The notes: generated by a model not told the origin, from the letters alone. A DNA stretch of 40,994 nt from UBA9715 sp045614225 (GCA_045614225.1 JAZLCO010000032.1:1-40994); one strand, 5' to 3'; counted from the stretch's first letter, positions 15,944 to 24,482 are shown. Numbers and translations: made by a program.

Positions 15944-16491
15944 AGAAGCTCGGCTACGATTTGGAGCTCATGATTGCCCGACTGTCGGGAAATGACGAGC
16001 AAGCGCGCATCAATCTCAGGGCCCACCAAGTTCGCGACCGTTACAAGCAGGCGCTCGAAACGGTTTACAAAAATCAAGCTCCTTTGTTCCTCGCTCACAC
16101 CAACAACGTCTACATCATTAAAAAAGATGGTGTGAAAACTCTCATCGTTTACGTCGACGATTCTATTTTCGCTGCTGAGCTCAACGCGCAACGCGAGCTC
16201 ATACGATTGAAGCTGCTCGAATTATTCGGTGAGGAAATCGAGCAGTTCGATATCCACGTTTCACGAGGTGATTACAAGCAAAACCATCCCTACATCATAG
16301 AAGACGAGGAAAACGGTCGAATAGACATCGAATCTGCGACGCTTGATGAAGAAGAAATCAAACGCGTTTTAGAGACAAGTTCTGTAATCGAAGACGAAAA
16401 AGTGCGAAAAGCTTTAGAAAGCGCTATGCAAGCAAATTTCAAATTGCAGAAAATCGAGAGTGACCACCAGCACGTGGAAAAGAAAAACTAG
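15940..16491 (+). CDS. DUF721 / DciA-like protein
   Basis: 183 aa. The middle part (about 25-110) fits the DUF721 fold. It has an N-terminal helix region, then FLAHTNNVYIIKKDG, LIVYVDDSIFAAEL, and helices ending in LLELFGEEIEQFDIHVSRG. In Actinobacteria the DUF721 gene directly after recF is the DciA type, which works with the DnaB helicase at initiation. That assignment rests on the fold pattern and position. The C-terminal 70 residues are acidic with predicted helices (IDIESATLDEEEIKRVLE) and are not recognised. It overlaps recF by 4 bases, and no clear terminator follows it. Confidence 0.8.
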   Translation: MKKLGYDLELMIARLSGNDEQARINLRAHQVRDRYKQALETVYKNQAPLFLAHTNNVYIIKKDGVKTLIVYVDDSIFAAELNAQRELIRLKLLELFGEEIEQFDIHVSRGDYKQNHPYIIEDEENGRIDIESATLDEEEIKRVLETSSVIEDEKVRKALESAMQANFKLQKIESDHQHVEKKN

Positions 16492-16533
16492 GCTTAAAAC
16501 CGACCTGAACCCCCTTAGAATCGAAATTCGTAG

Positions 16534-16568
16534 ATGTTGTGGCGCTAAATAGTGCCAAGCCACAACAT
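16534..16568. promoter_or_regulatory. inverted repeat upstream of gyrB (candidate operator)
   Basis: Arms ATGTTGTGGC (16534-16543) and GCCACAACAT (16559-16568) are perfect 10-bp inverted repeats around a 15-bp spacer. The spacer itself is nearly palindromic (GGCGCTA..TAGTGCC, one G-T mismatch). No T-run follows, so it is not a normal terminator. The right arm ends 4 bp before TACAAT (16573-16578), a possible gyrB -10 box, so a repressor or supercoiling-linked operator is plausible. Confidence 0.55.
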
Positions 16569-16644
16569 GTGGTACAATTGTTCGGCTTATAGAACTCCAG
16601 TTCATGAGCCAGTTTATAAACGTAGCTGAAACTAAGGAGCAAAC

Positions 16645-18606
16645 GTGGCAGATTCCCCAAGCAGCTATGGCGCTGAAGACATTCAGGTTCTCGAAGGCCT
16701 CGAAGCAGTCCGCAAGCGTCCGGGCATGTACATTGGCTCGACGGGTCCGCGCGGATTGCACCACCTTGTTTACGAAGTGGTGGACAATTCCGTCGACGAG
16801 GCGCTCGCCGGCTTCTGCACCCAGATCACGGTAACCATCCATCCTGACAATTCCGTCACGGTAGTCGACAACGGCCGCGGTATCCCAGTTGAGAAGCACA
16901 AGAAGGAGAAAATTCCGACCGTTGAAGTGGTTCTCACCATCTTGCACGCCGGTGGCAAGTTCGGTGGTGCTGGCTACAAGGTGTCGGGCGGCCTGCACGG
17001 CGTCGGCGTGTCCGTTGTGAACGCCCTTTCCGAGAAGGTCGTCGTCAACGTGCGCCGCGATGGGAAGGAATACCAGATCGGCTTCCAGCGCGGCAAGACC
17101 ATCGAAAAGCTGCGCGAAGTTGGCCGTTCCCGCACGACAGGCACGACGGTCACGTTCTGGCCCGACCCCGAGATCTTCACCGACACTTGTATCTTCGACT
17201 TCGACGTGCTGCAGGCGCGTTTCCGCGAGATGGCCTTCCTCAACAAGGGCCTCAAGATCATCCTTATCGACGAGCGCGCCGATCCGACCCAGCTCATCAG
17301 CGAGAAGGCGGAGGAGCCGCGCACCGAGACCTTCAAATTCGATGGTGGCATCGTCGACTTCGTCAAGTACCTCAACGAAGGCAAGGAAACGCTGAACAAG
17401 CCCATCTACTTCGCTGCTGAAAACGAAGACGGTACGGTCGAGATTGCCATGCAGTGGACCAGCTCGTACAGCAGCAACGGCGTTCTGGCCTTTGCCAACA
17501 ACATTAACACCCACGAGGGTGGCACTCATCTTGACGGCTTCAAGCAGGCGGTCACGCGCACCATCAACGACTACGCCCGCTCGAAGGGCAAGCTCAAGGA
17601 CAAAGACCCGAATCTCACCGGTGAGGACTGCCGCGAGGGTCTGGCTGCCATCATCTCGGTCAAGCTGCACGAACCGCAGTTCGAGGGCCAGACCAAGACG
17701 AAGCTCGGCAACACAGAGATCCGCAGCTTGGTGCAGACGGCTGTCACCAAGGGGTTGGCAGAATATCTCGAAGAGAACCCGGCGCCCGCTGGCCGCATCG
17801 TCACGAAGGCCTCCCAGGCGCTCAAGGCCCGCGAGGCTGCCCGCAAGGCACGCGAGAACACACGCCGCAAGGGCGTGCTCGACTCGTTCAGCCTGCCCGG
17901 CAAGCTGGCCGACTGCTCCTCGAAGGATCCGAGCCAATCCGAAATCTTCATCGTAGAGGGCGATTCCGCAGGTGGTAGCGCCAAGCAAGCGCGCGACCGC
18001 AAATATCAGGCCATCTTGCCGCTGCGCGGCAAGATCCTCAACGTCGAGCGTGCGGGCTTGCACCGCTCGCTCTCGTCCGACACGATCAGCTCGCTCATCA
18101 CGGCCATCGGCACGAACATAGGCGATGATTTCGACGCCGACAAGGCGCGCTACCATCGCATCATCATCATGACCGATGCCGACGTCGACGGTGCGCACAT
18201 CCGCTGCCTGCTGTTGACGTTTTTCTACCGCTACATGCCCGAGCTCATCAACCGCGGCTACATCTACATCGCGCAGCCGCCGATTTTCGGTCTCAAGAAG
18301 AAGAACTCGCGATCGACCAAGGTCGAGCGCTACATCTACGATGAGAAGGCGCTTTCGAGCACGCTGGCCGAGTACGACAACCCCGACCGTTTCGACGTGC
18401 AGCGCTACAAAGGTCTCGGCGAGATGGATCCCGAGCAGTTGTGGGAGACCACGATGGAGCCTGCAAGCCGCACGCTTCTGCAGGTCAACATCGACGATGC
18501 TGCCGAAGCAGAGCGTGCCGTGAGCGATCTGATGGGCGACAAGGTCGAGCCGCGCCGCGACTTCATCCAGAGCCATGCGCGCGACGTCAGGTTCTTGGAC
18601 ATTTAA
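16645..18606 (+). CDS. gyrB: DNA gyrase subunit B
   Basis: ATPase subunit of DNA gyrase, which introduces negative supercoils. 653 aa, the normal Gram-positive length. Motifs: KRPGMYIGS at the N-terminal ATPase arm, VDNGRGIPV, and GGLHGVGVSVVNALS (ATP lid). The TOPRIM domain has VEGDSAGGSAKQARDR, PLRGKILNVE and MTDADVDGAHI. The C-terminus has RYKGLGEMDPEQLWETTM. Start is GTG with AAGGAG (16634-16639) five bases upstream. gyrB and gyrA lie 58 bp apart and form an operon. GC content rises sharply compared with the preceding dnaN-recF-DUF721 genes. Confidence 0.98.
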   Translation: MADSPSSYGAEDIQVLEGLEAVRKRPGMYIGSTGPRGLHHLVYEVVDNSVDEALAGFCTQITVTIHPDNSVTVVDNGRGIPVEKHKKEKIPTVEVVLTILHAGGKFGGAGYKVSGGLHGVGVSVVNALSEKVVVNVRRDGKEYQIGFQRGKTIEKLREVGRSRTTGTTVTFWPDPEIFTDTCIFDFDVLQARFREMAFLNKGLKIILIDERADPTQLISEKAEEPRTETFKFDGGIVDFVKYLNEGKETLNKPIYFAAENEDGTVEIAMQWTSSYSSNGVLAFANNINTHEGGTHLDGFKQAVTRTINDYARSKGKLKDKDPNLTGEDCREGLAAIISVKLHEPQFEGQTKTKLGNTEIRSLVQTAVTKGLAEYLEENPAPAGRIVTKASQALKAREAARKARENTRRKGVLDSFSLPGKLADCSSKDPSQSEIFIVEGDSAGGSAKQARDRKYQAILPLRGKILNVERAGLHRSLSSDTISSLITAIGTNIGDDFDADKARYHRIIIMTDADVDGAHIRCLLLTFFYRYMPELINRGYIYIAQPPIFGLKKKNSRSTKVERYIYDEKALSSTLAEYDNPDRFDVQRYKGLGEMDPEQLWETTMEPASRTLLQVNIDDAAEAERAVSDLMGDKVEPRRDFIQSHARDVRFLDI

Positions 18607-18664
18607 GAAATAGGGGAGTGGGGGCGTTGTTTTCGCCCCTCATCCTGCATCGAAGGAGCATTAC

Positions 18665-21358
18665 ATGACAGACGATAACAAGCGCGACGATGCCTTCGAC
18701 GAATTCCTCGACAGGGCCGAGGAAGATTTCGAAGCTGAAGACGAAGAGCTTGACGAAGAAGACGGCCTCGAAGGTGGTTCGCTTTCGGGCGCCATCGTTT
18801 CCGAGGAGATGAAGGCGCAATCGCTCATGGTCGACATGCCGTCGGCTCATGGCGAGATCGTGGAAGACGCCAACGGCGGCGAGGGCACGGTCGTGCGCAC
18901 CGCCTACCTGGGCAAAGAGATGCAGACCTCGTTCCTCGAATACTCGATGAGCGTCATCGTCTCGCGCGCTCTTCCCGACGTGCGCGACGGCTTGAAGCCG
19001 GTTCATCGCCGCATCCTCTACGCCATGAACGAGTCGGGCTACACGCCCAACCGTGCTCACATGAAGTCCGCGCGTACGGTCGGCGACGTCATCGGCAAGT
19101 ACCATCCGCATGGCGATGCGGCCGTCTACGACACTATGGTGCGTTTGGCCCAGCCTTTCAACATGCGCGTTCCGCTGGTCGACGGCCACGGCAACTTCGG
19201 CTCGATCGACGGCGACAGCGCTGCTGCCATGCGTTACACCGAGGCGCGCCTCGACAAGGCTGCCATGGAGTTGCTGCGCGACCTCGACAAGGAGACGGTC
19301 GACTTCCAGCCCAACTACGATGAGTCGCTCACCGAGCCCACGGTTCTGCCGGCGCGTTTCCCGAACTTGCTGGTCAACGGCTCGGCAGGTATTGCGGTCG
19401 GCATGGCCACCAACATCCCGCCCCACAATTTGGGCGAGGCCATCGACGCGACCTGCTTGATGCTCGACAACCCCGAGGTCACGACCGAAGAGCTCATGAA
19501 GGTCATGCCCGGCCCCGATTTCCCCACGGGTGGCGAGATCATGGGCACCGCCGGCATCAAGGACGCTTACGAAACTGGCCGCGGGTCGCTGACCATCCGT
19601 GCGAAGTACCGCATCGAGGAGCACAAGAACGGCAAGAGCCAGATTGTCATCACCGAGATTCCGTACCAGGTCAACCGCAACCGCATGCTCGAGAAGCTCG
19701 GCGAGCTCGTGCGCGACAAGAAGCTTCCCGAGATCAGCAACATCCACGACGCAGCCGATCGCAAGGGCATCGACATCATCATCGAGCTCAAGTCGAACGC
19801 GTTGCCGCAGGTCGTCATCAACAAGCTTTTCAAGCACACTCAGCTGCAAATCGGCTTCGGCGTCATCATGCTCGCGCTTGTCGACGGCGTGCCGCGCGTG
19901 CTTTCGCTCAAGGAAGTGCTGCACTACTACATCAAGCACCAGGAAGAAGTCATCGAGAGGCGCACGCGCTACGAGCTGGCGAAAGCCGAGGAACGCGCTC
20001 ACATCCTCGAGGGCCTCATCGTGGCGCTCGACAACATCGACGAAGTCATCACCATCATCCGTTCGTCCGAGACCGACAAAGAGGCATCCGATCGCCTGGT
20101 CGAGCGTTTCAACCTTACCGAAAAGCAGACCGAAGCCATCCTGCAGATGCGTCTGCGCCGTTTGGTCGGCTTGGAGCGCCAGAAGATCCAGGACGAGTTG
20201 GACGAGCTCAAAGAACGAATCGCTTACTTCAAGCGCGTGCTCGAGGACCGCATGCTCCTGCGCAGCATCATCAAAGAGGAGATGCTCGAGATCAAAAAGC
20301 GTTTTGCGACCCCGCGCCGCACCAAGATCGGCAAGGAAGCGACCGAGATCAACGTCGAGGACCTCATTGCCGACGAGAACATGGTCGTCACCGTCACGAA
20401 GGCCGGCTACGTCAAGCGTCTGCCCGTCGCCACGTACCGTTCGCAGAAGCGCGGAGGCAAGGGAACGCAAGGTGTCAACCTCAAGGACAACGATTACGTC
20501 GACCACCTGTTCGTGGCCTCGACGCATGCGTTCATGCTGTTCTTCACCTCGAAGGGCAAGGTCTACCGCTTGAAGGTCTACGAGATTCCCGAGGCGTCAC
20601 GTCATGCCCGCGGCACCGCTATCGTCAACCTGCTGCAGCTGGCGAAAGACGAGAGCATCGCGGCCGTAATCGCCACGAAGGACTTCCCTGAAAACGAGTT
20701 CCTGATTTTCGGAACGAAGCAAGGCATGGTAAAGAAAACCGCGATGAGCGCCTACGACCGCACGCGTCGCGATGGTCTGATCGCCATCAACCTCAAGGAC
20801 GGCGACGAGCTCATCGCCGTCAAGCGCGTCGCGCCTACCGACATGGTCATCATGGCATCGAGCGCCGGCAAGGCCATCAAGTGGGATGAGTCCGAGGTTC
20901 GCCCAATGGGCCGCGACACCACCGGTGTGCGCGGCATCACGCTGCCGTTCGGTTCGCATGCGCTGGGCCTGGAGGTTTGCAATGACGCCTACAAACCCGA
21001 GCTGTTTGTCATAACCGAGAAGGGTTACGGCAAGCGCACCGACGTTTCCGAGTACCCGATGCAGCACCGCGGTGGTCAGGGTGTGTTCACCATCAACATG
21101 ACCGACAAGAAAGGCCAGCTCGTCGACGTGAAGATCGTACGTCCCGGCGAGGAGATGATGATCATGTCCGAGGAGGGTGTGGTTGTGCGTACCGCCGTGA
21201 GCGGCATCTCCAAGCAGGGGAGGGCAACCCAGGGCGTCGTTGTGATGAAGGTTGCCGACAAGGACAAGGTCACCGCCGTGGCCATCTCGAAGACGAAGGC
21301 CAAAAAGGTTGGCGCCCGTTCCGACGATGAGCGCGAAGATCTCGACGCCGACGAGTAA
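18665..21358 (+). CDS. gyrA: DNA gyrase subunit A
   Basis: Breakage-reunion subunit of gyrase. 897 aa, with an N-terminal extension of about 70 residues that is very acidic at first (EEDFEAEDEELDEEDG). The classical start ...FLEYSMSVIVSRALPDVRDG follows it. The catalytic tyrosine is Tyr191, in RYTEAR. The quinolone region reads GKYHPHGDAAVYD: the residue matching E. coli Ser83 is Ala152, while the Asp87 equivalent (Asp156) is kept. The C-terminal wheel has the GyrA box QKRGGKG, so true supercoiling activity is expected. The ATG has AAGGAGC upstream. A GC-rich hairpin ends the operon. Confidence 0.97.
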   Translation: MTDDNKRDDAFDEFLDRAEEDFEAEDEELDEEDGLEGGSLSGAIVSEEMKAQSLMVDMPSAHGEIVEDANGGEGTVVRTAYLGKEMQTSFLEYSMSVIVSRALPDVRDGLKPVHRRILYAMNESGYTPNRAHMKSARTVGDVIGKYHPHGDAAVYDTMVRLAQPFNMRVPLVDGHGNFGSIDGDSAAAMRYTEARLDKAAMELLRDLDKETVDFQPNYDESLTEPTVLPARFPNLLVNGSAGIAVGMATNIPPHNLGEAIDATCLMLDNPEVTTEELMKVMPGPDFPTGGEIMGTAGIKDAYETGRGSLTIRAKYRIEEHKNGKSQIVITEIPYQVNRNRMLEKLGELVRDKKLPEISNIHDAADRKGIDIIIELKSNALPQVVINKLFKHTQLQIGFGVIMLALVDGVPRVLSLKEVLHYYIKHQEEVIERRTRYELAKAEERAHILEGLIVALDNIDEVITIIRSSETDKEASDRLVERFNLTEKQTEAILQMRLRRLVGLERQKIQDELDELKERIAYFKRVLEDRMLLRSIIKEEMLEIKKRFATPRRTKIGKEATEINVEDLIADENMVVTVTKAGYVKRLPVATYRSQKRGGKGTQGVNLKDNDYVDHLFVASTHAFMLFFTSKGKVYRLKVYEIPEASRHARGTAIVNLLQLAKDESIAAVIATKDFPENEFLIFGTKQGMVKKTAMSAYDRTRRDGLIAINLKDGDELIAVKRVAPTDMVIMASSAGKAIKWDESEVRPMGRDTTGVRGITLPFGSHALGLEVCNDAYKPELFVITEKGYGKRTDVSEYPMQHRGGQGVFTINMTDKKGQLVDVKIVRPGEEMMIMSEEGVVVRTAVSGISKQGRATQGVVVMKVADKDKVTAVAISKTKAKKVGARSDDEREDLDADE

Positions 21359-21386
21359 ACAACAGAGCAGTTACCCTCAACAACGT

Positions 21387-21413
21387 CCAGGGGCCCGCAC
21401 TGCGGGCCCCTGG
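21387..21413. terminator. GC-rich hairpin after gyrA
   Basis: A perfect 12-bp stem CCAGGGGCCCGC/GCGGGCCCCTGG around ACT (in practice 11 bp with a 5-nt loop), 28 bp after the gyrA stop. The plus-strand flank TTCGTTAATG is only weakly T-rich. It also lies 40 bp beyond the end of the convergent LytTR gene, so it probably serves both. Confidence 0.75.
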
Positions 21414-21452
21414 TTCGTTAATGTCTAAATCGAAAATGGTTTTGCTTTGCTG

Positions 21453-22208
21453 CTATCCAGCCAGCGCCGCCGTTGCGAATTCGGGGCGCAAGCGATATGC
21501 AATGAGCGCGTCTTTCACGGGCTTGCGAGCGCGAACGGGAACGATGATGGCTTCGCCGTCGGGGAAAATGATCGACCCTTCGCCGAGCGAGCGCACGTTG
21601 TCCAGATTGACGATGAACGAGCTGCCGGCCTTGATAAAGCGCTCGTCCTCGCCGAGCTGGTCGAACAGCGATTGCAACGTGCCGCGCGCCAAAACCGTCT
21701 TGCCCTCGGGAAGGTGGATGAGGGAGCCACGCTTCGAAGCCTCGACGAACATGATCGCGTCGATGGGGAAGTTGCCGGTGCCCTGGTCCGTACGCAGGGC
21801 GATGGTGTCAGTATGCTTCGAAGCAGCCTTCAAGATGGGCACTTTCATGGCACGCTCGAACCCGTCGCGACCTTCGTTGAACAGGCAATAGCCGTCGACT
21901 TGCAGGTCGAAGGCCTCTGCTGCGAAATCCTGCGTGTCCGATGCGATGACGATGCTGGCGTCGTCGTCTGCATTGCGCACCTCGTGCAAGGCATCGAGGG
22001 CTTCGGCGCTACCCGACGTCGCACGGCACACGATGATGTCGTGGAAGCCCGTGCGCATGCGTTTCACCAGCCCGACCATATCGTCGAGCTTGGCGACATA
22101 CGAGATGCCGTAGTTGCCGATCTTCATGGCCGACACGAGTAGGTCGACCGCGGAGCGCAGCTGGCTTCGTTCACCGGAATCGGGGTCGCAGACGAGAATC
22201 CTAATCAT
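21453..22208 (-). CDS. LytTR-family transcriptional regulator with degenerate receiver (A)
   Basis: 251 aa. Residues 1-115 look like a CheY receiver, but the phospho-acceptor position has Arg62 (HDIIVCR) where an Asp is expected. The N-terminal acidic pocket is only partly kept (CDPD). Residues about 150-251 form a LytTR DNA-binding domain: FVEASKRGSLIHLPEGKTVLARGTL, then FIKAGSSFIVNLDNV and VPVRARKPV. The open frame extends upstream to 22367, but that part overlaps the preceding gene; the ATG at 22208 lies 10 nt after its stop, so the two are an operon. Without an Asp, control by ordinary phosphotransfer is unlikely. Neither this gene nor its paralogue at 23,519 has a histidine kinase nearby. 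Confidence 0.85.
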   Translation of the reverse strand: MIRILVCDPDSGERSQLRSAVDLLVSAMKIGNYGISYVAKLDDMVGLVKRMRTGFHDIIVCRATSGSAEALDALHEVRNADDDASIVIASDTQDFAAEAFDLQVDGYCLFNEGRDGFERAMKVPILKAASKHTDTIALRTDQGTGNFPIDAIMFVEASKRGSLIHLPEGKTVLARGTLQSLFDQLGEDERFIKAGSSFIVNLDNVRSLGEGSIIFPDGEAIIVPVRARKPVKDALIAYRLRPEFATAALAG

Positions 22209-22218
22209 CAGATACCGC

Positions 22219-22797
22219 CTATAGGAACGCGCCGTTGTCTTCGAGCAACCGTGCAAGCTCGCGCACATTCTCGTAAGACCCCAGATCGGTGTATGATGCT
22301 TCGTCGCCAGGCACTCCAACGCGCGTGAGCGAACCTTTCCACTGATCGATGACCGCCCCGCCATCATCGTCTTCGCCCGAGTTGTGGAACTGGAACGAGC
22401 TGGTCGAAATAATGAATTTCGGACGGAAATCGTCGGGCACGTCGGCGACCTCGAAGCCGTACGACATGGTAGTCAGCGAATCGGCCGCGAACGAGACGAA
22501 CTGATATGCGTCGTTGTCGGCAGCAATACGCGAAAGAGGCGCATATCCGATTTCATGGTTGTAGACGCCTTCGTCGGAAAGGTAGAACCTGCGGACCATC
22601 TCCTCGCGTGTGAGCGAGCGTGACCACAGGACGAACAGTAGGATGGCCGCCACGAGCACCCAAACGATCAACAGCCAAATGTCAAAGCCCTTATCGCTTC
22701 TGAACAAACCCATTTTGAAATAAGCAACAGAAAGGCCGATGGCTGCGACTAGAACTATGGCTTCAACGATGATGCCAATTCTCACGCCTTTTCCCAT
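22219..22797 (-). CDS. two-span membrane protein of unknown function
   Basis: 192 aa. Two hydrophobic spans lie at about 6-28 (IGIIVEAIVLVAAIGLSVAY) and 40-60 (IWLLIVWVLVAAILLFVLW). A hydrophilic domain of about 130 residues follows and is probably cytoplasmic. It starts as RRFYLSDEGVYNHEIGYAPLSRI, which recalls the strand pattern of small PH-like membrane domains, but I cannot name a family. ATG with AAAGG nine bases upstream. The LytTR gene follows after 10 nt, so it may act as the signal input of that regulator (inference from context). Confidence 0.75.
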   Translation of the reverse strand: MGKGVRIGIIVEAIVLVAAIGLSVAYFKMGLFRSDKGFDIWLLIVWVLVAAILLFVLWSRSLTREEMVRRFYLSDEGVYNHEIGYAPLSRIAADNDAYQFVSFAADSLTTMSYGFEVADVPDDFRPKFIISTSSFQFHNSGEDDDGGAVIDQWKGSLTRVGVPGDEASYTDLGSYENVRELARLLEDNGAFL

Positions 22798-22888
22798 TTA
22801 TAGTGCCTTTCCCCGTATCTTGATAATGATTCTACAACCACAACAGCTGGAAAAGGGTAAAAAAATGGGTTAATCCCGTTTCAACATG

Positions 22889-22894
22889 ATTATA
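22889..22894 (-). promoter_or_regulatory. putative -10 element for the membrane protein-LytTR pair
   Basis: On the minus strand a perfect TATAAT lies about 90 bp upstream of the start at 22797, in the 130-bp gap between two minus-strand genes. No -35 consensus is visible. Confidence 0.4.
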
Positions 22895-22927
22895 TTTGGT
22901 GCCGCCCTTGCGGTTTTACGTGATACG

Positions 22928-23359
22928 TCACCGCTTGAATCGGTTCTTCATGGTGTCGATGCTCTTGTTCATCCTCAAGGTGGATGCCACGAAGAAGGCA
23001 ACGACCGCTGCGATGCCTATAACGACGACCCACTTGATTCCGTTGCTGGAGGAGGCGAGCGGCTCTCCACCGCCCAGCCCCGAGGACATGGGGGTTTCGT
23101 CGTCCTCAATGGTCTCGCCTTCGGAGCTCTTTTGGTCGTCTGTTGCCGCTGCCTGGTCTGATGCTGCTTTACCAGACGCCTGGTCGGCAGCTGCAGAGGC
23201 CTCGGATGCCGGGTAGATGTTTGCATAAGCCTGGGACGAAACCTGTAACGAACCAGCAAAAGCGAGAACAGTCGCAAACGCCAGCGCAGCGAGAACGAGC
23301 GCAATGCGACGCATGCCTTTCGGCAGAGAAGCCATGCAATGCAATTTGTTGGCGTTCAT
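22928..23359 (-). CDS. secreted/anchored small protein with C-terminal membrane span
   Basis: 143 aa from the ATG at 23359, which has a modest AGGT before it; an ATG at 23389 has none. The basic N-terminus and hydrophobic core (MRRIALVLAALAFATVLAFAG) form a signal peptide with likely cleavage near SQAYA. A low-complexity Ala/Ser/Asp/Glu stretch follows (SEASAAADQASGKAASDQAA). A single span lies near the end (WVVVIGIAAVVAFFVAS) with a basic tail RMNKSIDTMKNRFKR. The topology is a short extracellular linker tied to the membrane. Function unknown. It sits between two LytTR genes on the same strand. Confidence 0.7.
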   Translation of the reverse strand: MNANKLHCMASLPKGMRRIALVLAALAFATVLAFAGSLQVSSQAYANIYPASEASAAADQASGKAASDQAAATDDQKSSEGETIEDDETPMSSGLGGGEPLASSSNGIKWVVVIGIAAVVAFFVASTLRMNKSIDTMKNRFKR

Positions 23360-23518
23360 ATCGCTACCTGACTCATCGCGTTGAACCATGTCGTGGACAG
23401 GGTACTCTTGTATCGCATACTAACCTGACATTTGCAAACTGCCTGGAGATTGACGAAATTGTTGAGAATAACGAGGTAATTGAGAAAACAGATAGCGAAA
23501 AGGACGATGTCGCCCGTG

Positions 23519-24244
23519 CTAGTTAGCCATAATGGCTTCTTCGAGCGACTTGCGCACGCGCACGGGAATCGACACCACAGTGCCATCGACCAATCGTGCC
23601 GTCGAGCTGCGCGGGTCTACGAAGCGTACCATGTTGACGTTGACGATGTAGGAACTGCCCGCCTTGAAGAAACGCTTGTCGTGCTGGAGCATTTCGAAGA
23701 ACGCCTGCGATGAGATACGCACGCTGACGGTCTTGCCGTTTGTCAGGTGGACCTCTTGGTCGTGGTCGGCTGTTTCGGAATAAAGGAACTGCGAAAAGCG
23801 GATGCGCCGCATGCCGTCGCGGCTCCTCACGATGATCGAGTTGGTGTGATAGGCACTGACGCGCGATATTGCGCGGCCTACGACCGGGCAGAACTTTTCG
23901 GGGGTGGTCGGTTGCAGCAGGTAGCTGTCGATGCGCAGTGCAAGGGCCTCGTATGCGTCGGCACCATCGCGTGAGCACATCACGATACCCACGCTGCCCG
24001 AGTGCTTGCGGATGTCGCGCACTAGTTCGATGCCTTCCATACCGGGAAGATCGACGCCGCAGACGACCAAGTCAATCAAATCATCGGTCTTAGGATGCAC
24101 GACGGCATCGACTAAGTCGAGAGGGTTCTTGAATGACATGATGTTCACGTTGCTGAACCCGTTCTTCTCAGCGCAGTGTTCGAGGGCGTAATCGAGCGCG
24201 TAGCCTTCGAGTTCCACATTTCCGCAGTATGCGATATTAATCAT
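23519..24244 (-). CDS. LytTR-family transcriptional regulator with degenerate receiver (B)
   Basis: 241 aa, a paralogue of the regulator at 21,453. The receiver-like half keeps the beta3-loop pattern (IDLVVCGVDLPGMEGIEL), but Gly63 replaces the phospho-acceptor Asp. The N-terminal acidic pair is also gone (IAYCGN). The LytTR half has FLYSETADHDQEVHLTNGK, then FFKAGSSYIVNVNMVRFVDP and IPVRVRKSLEEAI. ATG with a purine-rich GAAGAAG upstream. The downstream gap of 159 bp to the next gene suggests a separate promoter there. DNA binding seems intact, so the signal is probably not phosphorylation. Confidence 0.85.
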   Translation of the reverse strand: MINIAYCGNVELEGYALDYALEHCAEKNGFSNVNIMSFKNPLDLVDAVVHPKTDDLIDLVVCGVDLPGMEGIELVRDIRKHSGSVGIVMCSRDGADAYEALALRIDSYLLQPTTPEKFCPVVGRAISRVSAYHTNSIIVRSRDGMRRIRFSQFLYSETADHDQEVHLTNGKTVSVRISSQAFFEMLQHDKRFFKAGSSYIVNVNMVRFVDPRSSTARLVDGTVVSIPVRVRKSLEEAIMAN

Positions 24245-24437
24245 GCGTTCTTCTTCGTGATATCGGCAATCGTTGTTTAGTGCCCTTCTAACTTGATGAT
24301 ACTACAGCGAACTTTCTTTCGTCTCATTCACTTTGTTAAATGACGGGCGATGTTGCAGAAAGCTGACTTTTGGTCATTCCGCCAGGGAACCGATCCGTTC
24401 TGCGCGCAGGCCAATCAGCGCATTCCGAGAGAAACGC

Positions 24438-24443
24438 TATAAT
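24438..24443 (+). promoter_or_regulatory. putative -10 element of the transglutaminase gene
   Basis: A perfect TATAAT lies 39 bp upstream of the GTG start, in a 238-bp gap between divergent genes. No -35 consensus was found, and nothing else was recognised in the gap. Confidence 0.45.
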
Positions 24444-24482
24444 GCGACAAATAGATGACATTCGCACCGAAGGAGCAATCGG

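Noticed and set aside
18617..18640. Hairpin GGGGCG...CGCCCC between gyrB and gyrA as a terminator
   Set aside because: Only a 6-bp stem and no T-run; gyrB and gyrA are expected to be cotranscribed. It may be a weak attenuator at most.
16414..20527. Long minus-strand ORFs opposite gyrB and gyrA
   Set aside because: Antisense shadows of strongly conserved gyrase genes; the translations show no known motif.
22209..22367. Upstream extension of LytTR regulator A to 22367
   Set aside because: It overlaps the 3' end of the preceding gene and adds residues with no receiver homology; the ATG at 22208 gives a normal receiver start.
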